From Nitrosopumilales archaeon UBA218 (GTDB taxonomy: Archaea; Thermoproteota; Nitrososphaeria; Nitrososphaerales; Nitrosopumilaceae), in assembly GCA_002499525.1 (NCBI GenBank), contig DAMC01000065.1, forward strand, positions 1-29,958: a stretch of 29,958 nt of DNA. Direction: 5' to 3'. The translations under genes were made by a program, and so were the position numbers. Position 1 is the stretch's first letter; each line of letters opens with the position of its first letter. The notes below the pieces were generated by a model. The model did no database searches. It was not told where the DNA came from and saw nothing but the letters and a program-made list of their open reading frames with translations. Below are positions 1-6,877 of this stretch, piece after piece.

Positions 1-2
1 TA

Positions 3-494
3 GGCGTCAAAATAGAATACGCGGTGGCAGACAGACCTTTAGCTACTGCAGGTCAACTTAAAACAGCTGAGTCATTTGTTAGTGATACTTTTGTTTGTGT
101 CTACGGAGATTCTGTCTTTAATTTTGATCTGAGAAAGATGATTTCGCTGCACAAAGCAAAAAAATCTTTCATCACAATGAGTCTTCACGAATACAAGACT
201 AATCTCAAATATGGTGTTATAGAGACTAACAAAGCAGGCAAAGTTACTGCGTGGAATGAAAAGCCGGAAATAAAGGCCAATATCAATATCGGGTGTTATG
301 TAATGGAGCCAGGAGTGTTTTCATTCATCCCTCAAAGCAAACCTTTTGGAATGGATGATGTCATCAAAAAGGCACTTGTACGAAAAAGAGATGTCGGGAG
401 TTTCATCATAAAAAGTGGGTTTATTGATATCGGGGATAAGGCTTCGTACAAGAAAGCATATCAAGAATTCAGAGAAAAGCTTGGCAAGATTTAA
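3..494 (+). CDS. Sugar-phosphate nucleotidyltransferase (NDP-sugar pyrophosphorylase), C-terminal part
   Basis: The reading frame is already open at the left edge, so the N-terminal nucleotide-binding segment lies outside the window; the GTG at 24 is not the true start. Visible RmlA/ManC-like motifs are GVKIEYAVADRPLATAG (sugar/base contact region), VYGDSVFNFDL (the GD pair near the metal site), YGVIETNKAGKVTAWNEKP and FIDIGDKASYKKAYQEF. The family joins a sugar 1-phosphate to an NTP, giving NDP-sugar and pyrophosphate in the cytoplasm. The stop overlaps the next start as TAATG, so the two genes are probably translated together. Since that neighbour is a GlcNAc-6-P synthase, UDP-GlcNAc formation is an attractive role (inference), but glucose, mannose or dTDP specificity cannot be excluded from this fragment. 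Confidence 0.85.
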   Translation, partial: GVKIEYAVADRPLATAGQLKTAESFVSDTFVCVYGDSVFNFDLRKMISLHKAKKSFITMSLHEYKTNLKYGVIETNKAGKVTAWNEKPEIKANINIGCYVMEPGVFSFIPQSKPFGMDDVIKKALVRKRDVGSFIIKSGFIDIGDKASYKKAYQEFREKLGKI

Positions 495-928
495 TGTCTG
501 AAATAATAGTCAGAAAAATTATTGCCGCCGATCTAAGTAATGGATTCTTAGAATCGCTAGATGCACTCAAGAAAACAAGCAACATGGACAGAAAAAGAGC
601 GTTCAGCATATTAGAGAAAATTTCCCAAAATCCTAATCATGTAATTTTTGTAGCAGTTTATAACGACAAAGTTGTGGGTGCGACCACTCTTCTAATTGAG
701 CAGAAATTTATTCACGATGGTGGGAAAGTGGGTCATATCGAAGACGTGGCAATTTCAAAAGAGTTCCAATCAATAGGTATTGGGGTAATGATCATCAAGG
801 AAGTTCTAGAATATGCTAAAAACCAAGGCTGCTACAAGACAATTTTAGATTGTGATGAGCAAGTTAAACCGTTTTATGAAAAAATAGGCTTTTCCAGACA
901 TTCAAATGGAATGCGATTTAATCATTAA
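494..928 (+). CDS. Glucosamine-6-phosphate N-acetyltransferase (GNA1-type GNAT)
   Basis: A 144-residue single-domain GNAT enzyme. It resembles eukaryotic GNA1 more than general GNATs: GHIEDVAI (yeast GHIEDIAV), QSIGIGVMIIKEVL (acetyl-CoA pyrophosphate loop, Q/RxxGxG/A type), and GCYKTILDCDEQVKPFYEKIGF, almost word for word the yeast GNA1 GCYKIILDCDEKNVKFYEKCGF. GNA1 acetylates glucosamine 6-phosphate on the way to UDP-GlcNAc, used for N-glycans and surface polymers. The ATG overlaps the upstream nucleotidyltransferase stop by one base, supporting a two-gene operon. The 3' end overlaps the convergent membrane-protein gene by four bases. Substrate is inferred from motif similarity; a different amino-sugar substrate is possible. 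Confidence 0.85.
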   Translation: MSEIIVRKIIAADLSNGFLESLDALKKTSNMDRKRAFSILEKISQNPNHVIFVAVYNDKVVGATTLLIEQKFIHDGGKVGHIEDVAISKEFQSIGIGVMIIKEVLEYAKNQGCYKTILDCDEQVKPFYEKIGFSRHSNGMRFNH

Positions 929-1347
929 AAGAATTCTTTGATCGGGCGTTTTTTTGTTCTAAATAAAAATGCCCCAGATGCCATAACTGCCACGCCGACA
1001 CCCATGAATAATTGAGGAATTATCATCACGGTGTAAATTTTATAGTTTGCATCAATTCTCGGGACAGTTAAATTCGCCACAAACATACCCATAAACAAAA
1101 TTACTCCACCTGCCAAAATTAATCCGCCTATTTGTTTTGAACCATATCGTTTCGACATGATAAAAGATGTTGCTGCCATGATAGATGCCGGGGCGGCCCC
1201 AATAGATATGTACATCAAAAGTTTTGCTTCCGGTTCCGTATCGACTTTTGGATGTATAAGATAATTATACAAAACATTGACTTCACCTACAAACATAACA
1301 AATAACGCAAGTGATGCGATTGCCACGTATCTTTCAATACCAGCCAT
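925..1347 (-). CDS. Four-TM hypothetical membrane protein
   Basis: A 140-residue protein with four hydrophobic segments at about residues 7-28, 42-64, 73-92 and 105-127, and a basic cytoplasmic-looking tail (RTKKRPIKEFF). I recognise no catalytic motif. It resembles small multi-TM proteins common in thaumarchaeal genomes without assigned function. It is convergent with the GNA1-like gene (4-base overlap) and lies 32 bases downstream of the GalT-like gene on the same strand, so co-transcription with GalT is possible. The T-run at 949-957 that could terminate the plus-strand operon is the antisense of this gene's Lys-rich tail. Confidence 0.75.
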   Translation of the reverse strand: MAGIERYVAIASLALFVMFVGEVNVLYNYLIHPKVDTEPEAKLLMYISIGAAPASIMAATSFIMSKRYGSKQIGGLILAGGVILFMGMFVANLTVPRIDANYKIYTVMIIPQLFMGVGVAVMASGAFLFRTKKRPIKEFF

Positions 1348-1379
1348 GATGTTAAAAAATCTCGTAGATAAATAAATGG

Positions 1380-2396
1380 TTAGATTATTCCGACTAATCC
1401 TGCGAGTTCTTTTCTGCAGGCAGCGCCTAGTTGTTCTGCGGCCTTTTCAGGAGAGATAGAATTCAAAAACACGCCATATCCTCGCTCAAGACCAGACCAA
1501 GATGATGTAAGTGGATAGATTTCTATGTGCCAGTGAATTTGTCGACTGTTTTTCTTTTCTGGAGATAGGTGGAATGCCAAGTTATATGAGATATTTTTCA
1601 GAGAGTTAGACAGTCCTCCAAGTGTTGCACGCAGTATAAGTGACAAATCGTTAATTTCTTTTTGTGTTATTTTTGAAAAACTAGTTGTATGTTTTTTTGG
1701 AACTATCCAGAATTCATATGGATGTGAAGGGGCCCAAGGGCAAAATGCCAAAAACCCTTCGGTTTGTAAAACCTGACGTGGTCCACCAGTTTCCACGTTT
1801 ATGGTCTGGCAAAGAGGGCATGCACCTTTTTCATTTGCTATCCTGTGGGAGGACTCGGCTTCAGCCTCAATTAGTGGCGGGATTGTAGAAAATGTTACAA
1901 GATTGATGTGTGGATGCGATATTACACTTCCAGCTTCTTTTCCATGATTAATGTAAATAGAGACATAAGTAACTCCACGTTGAGTGTATAACCATCTCAG
2001 TCTATCTTGAATTACAACTAAAATATTCGACCATTGTTCAACGGGGATGGTAGCCAATGATTCCTTGTGCTTTTCGGAGGCTACAACAATATAGTGATAT
2101 CCATAAGCAGGTTCTGAGTAGAGCGGTCTTTCGCTATACGAGTTCTCTGCAGTAATCGAGACTGCTGGGTTTTTACTCTCAAAGACTCGAACAGTCCAAT
2201 CTTCAATGTAATTATCTTCCGAGTCCTGAAGTCTTTGTAGCATTCCATCCTTTGCAACCAGAGAAAGAAGCGAGGGGTTTGTCATTGATTCATTTCCAGG
2301 ACAAAATGCACATTTTTTAGAATCTTCAACTTTTTCGTCATTAGGGGAAACGATAACAAATCTTTCTGAGACGTAATCTTTTCGCATATTCCCCAT
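1380..2396 (-). CDS. galT: GalT-like hexose-1-phosphate uridylyltransferase (HIT superfamily)
   Basis: A 338-residue, two-domain HIT-fold nucleotidyltransferase of normal GalT length. Features: a zinc-type Cys pair CAFCPGNE (29-32), a second pair CPLC (193-196), the active-site triad region SVISHPHINL with H161-P-H163, AFCPWAPSHPYEFWIVPKKH in the second half, and HWHIEIYPL near the C-terminus. The family swaps UMP between UDP-glucose and galactose 1-phosphate through a uridylylated His (here presumably H163). GalT normally has HPHxQ; here it is H-P-H-I-N, so the conserved Gln is Asn. Substrate may therefore differ, for example an ADP-sugar phosphorylase-like reaction. Either the first Met or Met4 could be the start; a TTTTATC box about 28 nt upstream favours the first. 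Confidence 0.8.
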   Translation of the reverse strand: MGNMRKDYVSERFVIVSPNDEKVEDSKKCAFCPGNESMTNPSLLSLVAKDGMLQRLQDSEDNYIEDWTVRVFESKNPAVSITAENSYSERPLYSEPAYGYHYIVVASEKHKESLATIPVEQWSNILVVIQDRLRWLYTQRGVTYVSIYINHGKEAGSVISHPHINLVTFSTIPPLIEAEAESSHRIANEKGACPLCQTINVETGGPRQVLQTEGFLAFCPWAPSHPYEFWIVPKKHTTSFSKITQKEINDLSLILRATLGGLSNSLKNISYNLAFHLSPEKKNSRQIHWHIEIYPLTSSWSGLERGYGVFLNSISPEKAAEQLGAACRKELAGLVGII

Positions 2397-2462
2397 ATTC
2401 CATATGAAGAAGTCGTGTATGATAAAACCTTTTCAAAGATCGCAGTTTTGATTTTTGGTTAG

Positions 2463-2487
2463 CTCAAAGTTTAAAGTGAACTTTGAG
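2463..2487 (+). promoter_or_regulatory. Inverted repeat upstream of the phosphoglycerate mutase start
   Basis: Arms CTCAAAGT (2463-2470) and ACTTTGAG (2480-2487) are perfect reverse complements around a 9-base spacer (TTAAAGTGA). The repeat lies 22 bases before the ATG at 2510 and just upstream of the GAGGTT ribosome-binding site. It could be an operator or a 5'-leader hairpin. No experiment or database was consulted. Confidence 0.4.
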
Positions 2488-2509
2488 TGGATTTGAAAAA
2501 GAGGTTCAA

Positions 2510-3790
2510 ATGTCAGATAATTCCAAAGTCAAATTCGTTTATGTTTTACTAGATGGAGTTGGAGACCTCCCACACCCAGATCTGAAAAACACAACTCCTC
2601 TAGACTTTGCAAAAACTCCCAATTTGGACAGATTAACCAAAAACGGTGCTATGGGGGAAGTAATCTCTGTTGGTAAGGGGATAGCTCCCGAATCAGATAT
2701 TGCAGTGTTTAACATGTTAGGTTACAAATTTGCACATTCAGAGTATGCCGGTAGAGGGGTAATCGAGGCCATAGGTACGGGCATTGACTTTAAGGATGGA
2801 GACCTGGCCTTGCGTGGAAATTTTGCAACTCTAGACGATTCTGGGATAATCATCGACAGAAGAGCGGGGCGTAAAATCGAAAAAGAAGATGCGTTAGCAG
2901 TTTCCAAGGAAATTGAGGATAAAATCAAGTTCTCAGAACCTGGAGCATCAGTAGTTGTAGCACCCACCATAGGTCACAGAGTCGTAGTAAGGATTCGTTG
3001 TGAAGGAAAACAACTATCATCAGAGATAACCAACACCGATCCAGCATACTCACGTGTGGATGGAATGGGAATAGCAAAGGCCGTAGGCGACTATTTGCAG
3101 ATAGAAAGATGTTTACCCTTAAATCAACTTCCAAATTCAGAATTAACTGCTAGGTTAGTAAACGAGTTCACGGAGCAGTCACTGAAGATTCTAAGAGAAA
3201 GTAAGACTAATCAAAATAGAAAGGCTCAGGGCAAGAAGCTGTTAAACTCTATTTTACTCAGAGATGCTGGAAACCATTATCCCAAGGTTGTTCCAATAAA
3301 TGATTTGTATTCAATGAGGTTTTCATGTATTGTGGATATGCCTGTAGAAATTGGTATATCTGAAGTTCTAAAGATGCGTACGTTTAACGCTGGAGGTTTG
3401 ACAGATTATGAAGAAAAGGCCAAGGTTGCAGCTAAAGCAATGCAAACTGAAAATGCAATATATGTTCATCTAAAAGGTCCTGACGAATTTGGCCACGATG
3501 GCGATGCAATAGGAAAAATGAAAAACATTGAAGAGATTGACAATAGATTCTTCGGTACACTTCTTGATAACATTGACACTAGTAAAGTTGCAGTTATTGT
3601 CTCCGCGGATCATTCTACCCCATGCATTAACAAGGGACATTCTGACGATCCAGTTCCAGTTCTAGTTTCTGGCGACATGGTCAAAAAAGACAGTAGTGCA
3701 CGATATACAGAAATGAATGCAAAGATTGGCAGCATTGGGCTTTTAGAAGGTGCTCAAGTAGTAAAGACTGCAATACAGCTTATCAAATAG
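2510..3790 (+). CDS. apgM: 2,3-bisphosphoglycerate-independent phosphoglycerate mutase, archaeal type
   Basis: Interconverts 3- and 2-phosphoglycerate in glycolysis/gluconeogenesis, consistent with building sugars from fixed carbon. It belongs to the alkaline-phosphatase-like metalloenzyme superfamily: LLDGVGD near the N-terminus (first metal Asp), APESDIAVFNMLGY (the nucleophilic Ser in the SD pair), GPDEFGHDGD (metal ligands) and SADHSTPCINKGHSDDPVPV (second metal site). Length, about 426 residues, is usual for the archaeal family. I choose the ATG at 2510 over the TTG at 2483 because GAGGTT (2501-2506) is correctly spaced as a Shine-Dalgarno site and the family N-terminus begins near KFVYVLLDG. 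The stop overlaps the convergent DUF309 gene by eight bases. Confidence 0.93.
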   Translation: MSDNSKVKFVYVLLDGVGDLPHPDLKNTTPLDFAKTPNLDRLTKNGAMGEVISVGKGIAPESDIAVFNMLGYKFAHSEYAGRGVIEAIGTGIDFKDGDLALRGNFATLDDSGIIIDRRAGRKIEKEDALAVSKEIEDKIKFSEPGASVVVAPTIGHRVVVRIRCEGKQLSSEITNTDPAYSRVDGMGIAKAVGDYLQIERCLPLNQLPNSELTARLVNEFTEQSLKILRESKTNQNRKAQGKKLLNSILLRDAGNHYPKVVPINDLYSMRFSCIVDMPVEIGISEVLKMRTFNAGGLTDYEEKAKVAAKAMQTENAIYVHLKGPDEFGHDGDAIGKMKNIEEIDNRFFGTLLDNIDTSKVAVIVSADHSTPCINKGHSDDPVPVLVSGDMVKKDSSARYTEMNAKIGSIGLLEGAQVVKTAIQLIK

Positions 3791-4355
3791 CAAAAGTAGT
3801 AATTTTTCCAGACTCAATCATACTATCTAGTTTTTTTCTGACCTCATCTACATCAATATCATGATACATACCACTAGATCTAGAGAGTTTTTCTTGTGCT
3901 CTTTTTAGAATCGATAGACAGATGTTGTTCTCATCTTTTTGATAGTGGACTAATGCAGCAGCAATCAAGATTATTCCTTGTACTAGTTCTTTTTCTCCCT
4001 CGTAGGATTTTTTCCACACGCTTTCAAGAACTTCATGAGCCTCCCAGAATCGCTCATCATTAAAATAAGATACACCTTGCTGAACACCTTGCTCCTTATC
4101 CATCTGTGTTTCTTCTACTAGTTTTGCATGATCTAGCGGAGCTATAACTTGGAGTTTATCCATCAGAATGTCCATCCTTGCATGACCAACAGAAACATCA
4201 AATTCTATGTATTTTTTTGATACACGGCAATCGCGTATGGTGGAACCTTTTCCTAGAATTCTGGCTCGCTCCAATAGTTCACTAGTATCACGTGGATTAA
4301 AACCGGTATTTTTGAGATGTACCATGAATCTGTCCAACATATTACATGGCTCCAA
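3783..4355 (-). CDS. DUF309-domain protein
   Basis: A 190-residue protein in two parts. Residues about 1-75 form an unassigned N-terminal region. Residues about 95-180 form an all-helical DUF309 domain, recognised by FNDERFWEAHEVLESVWK and the following LVQGIILIAAALVHYQ. The family is widespread in archaea, cyanobacteria and Firmicutes, and its function is not established. The start may be Met1 or the ATG at 4340 (MLDRFMVHL). Its promoter region is shared with divergent rps24e: CATATAAA on this strand is the complement of the TTTATATG that serves rps24e. It ends convergently inside the last codons of apgM. Confidence 0.8.
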   Translation of the reverse strand: MEPCNMLDRFMVHLKNTGFNPRDTSELLERARILGKGSTIRDCRVSKKYIEFDVSVGHARMDILMDKLQVIAPLDHAKLVEETQMDKEQGVQQGVSYFNDERFWEAHEVLESVWKKSYEGEKELVQGIILIAAALVHYQKDENNICLSILKRAQEKLSRSSGMYHDIDVDEVRKKLDSMIESGKITTFAI

Positions 4356-4390
4356 GTTTTCTTAAATCTCTTCGGAAATTGCAATCAAAG

Positions 4391-4398
4391 TTTATATG
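4391..4398 (+). promoter_or_regulatory. TATA box of rps24e, possibly bidirectional
   Basis: TTTATATG is centred about 29 bases before the rps24e ATG at 4424, the archaeal TATA distance for a leaderless or nearly leaderless transcript. Read on the minus strand (CATATAAA), the same box sits about 40 bases from the DUF309 gene's first Met, so it may serve both directions. Confidence 0.5.
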
Positions 4399-4423
4399 AA
4401 ATAGAAAAACGATTGAAAAATAC

Positions 4424-4771
4424 ATGTCAATGCAAGTAGTAAGTGATGTAAACAATACATTTCTGTCAAGAAGAGAGATAGTATGTGATTTTCCAGGCTT
4501 GGCCGGAAAGATCAAAAAAATGGATGCCGCAGACATGATTTCAAAACAATTCAAATTAGATGGAAAAATAATCATACCAATTTCAATGAAGAGTCATTCT
4601 GGAAGACAAACAGTTACTGGCACATTCTATGTTTATGAAGATGAAGTTTTGGCAAAGAAACAAGTCAATCCGACTATTTTTAAAAGATTAGACAAAATTA
4701 AGGCTGCAATGGCCGCTGCTGCGCCAAAAGAGGAAGGAGTAGTTGAACAACCAGCAGAGGCAAGTTCCTAA
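4424..4771 (+). CDS. rps24e: Small-subunit ribosomal protein S24e
   Basis: A 115-residue protein of the archaeal/eukaryal S24e family. Recognised segments are NNTFLSRREIVCDF near the N-terminus and SGRQTVTGTFYVYEDE, corresponding to the family's G-x-x-x-T-x-G-F/T-x-x-Y-D region. The C-terminus carries an Ala/Glu-rich, low-complexity tail (residues about 95-115) that is probably disordered. Start is ATG 4424 or the in-frame ATG at 4430. Its stop overlaps the S27ae start as TAATG, the usual archaeal S24e-S27ae pairing, which implies translational coupling in the 30S assembly operon. Confidence 0.92.
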   Translation: MSMQVVSDVNNTFLSRREIVCDFPGLAGKIKKMDAADMISKQFKLDGKIIIPISMKSHSGRQTVTGTFYVYEDEVLAKKQVNPTIFKRLDKIKAAMAAAAPKEEGVVEQPAEASS

Positions 4772-4950
4772 TGGCAGGCAAGAAGACAGAATCTAAAGTT
4801 TCCGGAGTCGCTACATACTACAAGGTTTCAGGAGACAAGGTAACAAAAACTCACAAAGTTTGCTCCAGATGTGGAAAGGGAGTTTTCATGTCAGAACACA
4901 AAAACAGACGCACCTGTGGTAAATGTGGACTCACCGAGTTCATTCAATAG
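4771..4950 (+). CDS. rps27ae: Small-subunit ribosomal protein S27ae (zinc ribbon)
   Basis: A 59-residue protein beginning MAGKKTESKVSG and ending CGLTEFIQ. It has a four-Cys zinc ribbon: C31-x2-C34 (CSRC) and C49-x2-C52 (CGKC), with MSEHKNRRTCGKCG typical of S27ae. It lacks the ubiquitin fusion found in many eukaryotes, as expected for archaea. It starts one base before the end of rps24e (TAATG overlap) and ends seven bases inside the convergent HEXXH gene. Archaeal genomes often continue here with kae1; that gene is not present at this place. Confidence 0.93.
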   Translation: MAGKKTESKVSGVATYYKVSGDKVTKTHKVCSRCGKGVFMSEHKNRRTCGKCGLTEFIQ

Positions 4951-5651
4951 AGTTTCTTCTTTCGCAGTTTAGATTCCCGTTCTTCGAATTGAGTAATTTT
5001 TTCCAATAGTGAATTGTCTAATTTGACCTTTGATAGCATTTCAGCAGATAATTTTACAGTATTACTATCCAATGCAATATTTGTTATAGGAAGTTGCTTA
5101 GATATCCAATGCTTCTCAGTTTTATCCTCGAGTTTGTAGTCCTTGAACCCTGTGGGGAATTTTTTCGTGATATGAGTCAGTAAGGTCTGATCTGAGAATA
5201 CCGCTCGAGGTTCGAATAATCTTGTACTATCAGCATATGTATTCTCAAAAAGATTTGATGAGATTTCATCGGAGAGTAATTCCATTTTAGATATTTTGCG
5301 AATAAGTTCTAGGTAATGGAGAAATTCATGAGCTAAAATTGCATGGATCGTTCCCTTCAGTCCAAATGCAACAAGTGGTGCAGATATCTGAATAACTACC
5401 TGAAATTTCTCTTCAAAAAATACAGGAAGTGTCCTTGCAAATAATATTCCATACTGAAAAGACATATCAGAACTACTAGTTACCAAGGCAGAGGGCTCTA
5501 CATATGAGATCGGGTAGGTAGTTCCTGATGCATTTTCAATTCTTTGAATTCCAGATTTTACTAATTCAAATCTTGAGACAATAGTATCACAGATATTTTG
5601 TGGTATCAAACCCTTCAGGCATGCTTCCTTTACCTTGACAAGTTGATCCAA
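4944..5651 (-). CDS. Putative HEXXH zinc metallopeptidase-like protein
   Basis: A 235-residue protein with an HEXXH motif at residues 108-112 (ILAHEFLHYLELI), the two His being zinc ligands and Glu the general base in gluzincin/metzincin-like peptidases. A possible third ligand lies in the acidic stretch SDEISSNLFENTYADS about 15-30 residues later. I see no signal peptide or clear TM segment, so it looks cytoplasmic. The C-terminus is Lys/Arg-rich (SKLRKKKLY). It sits 32 bases downstream of pus10 on the same strand and may be the last gene of the dph6-srp54-pus10 unit. I do not recognise the family beyond the motif; peptidase activity is unproven. Confidence 0.6.
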   Translation of the reverse strand: MDQLVKVKEACLKGLIPQNICDTIVSRFELVKSGIQRIENASGTTYPISYVEPSALVTSSSDMSFQYGILFARTLPVFFEEKFQVVIQISAPLVAFGLKGTIHAILAHEFLHYLELIRKISKMELLSDEISSNLFENTYADSTRLFEPRAVFSDQTLLTHITKKFPTGFKDYKLEDKTEKHWISKQLPITNIALDSNTVKLSAEMLSKVKLDNSLLEKITQFEERESKLRKKKLY

Positions 5652-5683
5652 TGTTTTGTCGTCGATGACACATGTAAAAAATC

Positions 5684-6841
5684 TTAGTGTATAATTACTG
5701 AATCAAAATCAAATTGTTCAAGTTTGCATCGGTTTGTCAATAGTTCCGATATATTTGGAAAAATATCATCTCCTGAGACAAAGTGTTTTAGAGGCACCCC
5801 ACCATCTATTTTGAGTTCTAGAGTAAAGGATTTTTCTGAATTTTGCAGATATCTTATTGAATAAATTTTCTTTTCAGTACGCTTTCCAGATTTATCATAA
5901 ATTGCAACGGAGGTATTATTCAGAGAGTCAAGCATGGCAAGGTTTTGATGTGTGATTGGATTCTCCGCACTAATCAGTAATCTCGTTTTTGATTTGAACT
6001 GGATTGGCCCAGAAGGGATGTTAGGAATTATTTTTAGAGAATGAATTTTAATTTTATCAGATGTAATTAATTTTGGTAATTTGTGTGATCTTTTTTTCGG
6101 ATTTAGTAGCTTTACAAAAAATGGCCTCCCATTTCCTAAAACAAGACTTGATGTATCCTCACCACCAATCCAAGTAATTTTTGCTTGAACGGCACCGAAC
6201 TTTTCAAAGATATATTTACATATCATTCCCTCAACGCTGTCAAATTCTGAAATTCCATGTCTCTTACAAGTAACACATCCCTTTCCAAGACAATTAGAAC
6301 AAGGTTTTTGTTTTTGAGGAACATCCCTAGTACATTTCGTATATCTGCCGAAGAGATGCAGGGATTTTGAATGAGATTCGCAGGATTCAGTCTTAAAGTC
6401 AACTGTGAGAACTATTTCTGGCTCATAGATTTTTTGTCTCTTTTTGGTTTTTCTTGCAAATTGTTTTCCAAGCTCTTTTGTAATACTAGTCTTAATGCCA
6501 TCTATTCCTTTTAGTTTGAATTGGGAACGAATATGATCATCCCTGTCCAAAAATGACGACTTTAACATGGTGCCAACCAAAAATGATTTAAAAATATATT
6601 CTGATGAGGCTTCTTGCATTTTTATAACATAAGATGGAATAATGTCGAAGATATTTTTACATATATGACATTTGTTATTTTTTATCTTGAGTTTATTATG
6701 AATTTTTTTTCCAAGAAGTTTGTTCGATTTTAGATGTAATTGTTTTGAGAACAGCCGTCCAAGACAATTATCACAAAGATCATATTCCGATAGAATTTTT
6801 TTTGCTAATTCCAATACAGTTGAAAATTTTGTTTCTACCAA
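5684..6841 (-). CDS. pus10: tRNA pseudouridine(54/55) synthase Pus10
   Basis: A 385-residue enzyme that isomerises U54/U55 of the tRNA T-loop in archaea. N-terminal features are CDNCLGRLF and CHICKNIF (two CxxC zinc pairs, residues about 23-60) followed by a THUMP-like region. A second Cys cluster, CSNCLGKGCVTC, precedes the catalytic domain. The active-site segment is WIGGEDTSSLVLGNGRPF followed by VKLLNPKKR, matching the family's G-R-E-D-x-D-V-R-x-L-G-x-G-R-P; the catalytic Asp is kept but the preceding Arg is Gly. The start is a TTG at 6841; no in-frame ATG keeps the CxxC pair. It lies 36 bases after srp54 in the same direction. Confidence 0.88.
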   Translation of the reverse strand: MVETKFSTVLELAKKILSEYDLCDNCLGRLFSKQLHLKSNKLLGKKIHNKLKIKNNKCHICKNIFDIIPSYVIKMQEASSEYIFKSFLVGTMLKSSFLDRDDHIRSQFKLKGIDGIKTSITKELGKQFARKTKKRQKIYEPEIVLTVDFKTESCESHSKSLHLFGRYTKCTRDVPQKQKPCSNCLGKGCVTCKRHGISEFDSVEGMICKYIFEKFGAVQAKITWIGGEDTSSLVLGNGRPFFVKLLNPKKRSHKLPKLITSDKIKIHSLKIIPNIPSGPIQFKSKTRLLISAENPITHQNLAMLDSLNNTSVAIYDKSGKRTEKKIYSIRYLQNSEKSFTLELKIDGGVPLKHFVSGDDIFPNISELLTNRCKLEQFDFDSVIIH

Positions 6842-6877
6842 TGTAAGAATTATAAAAAATGATTATTAGTGGTTTGC

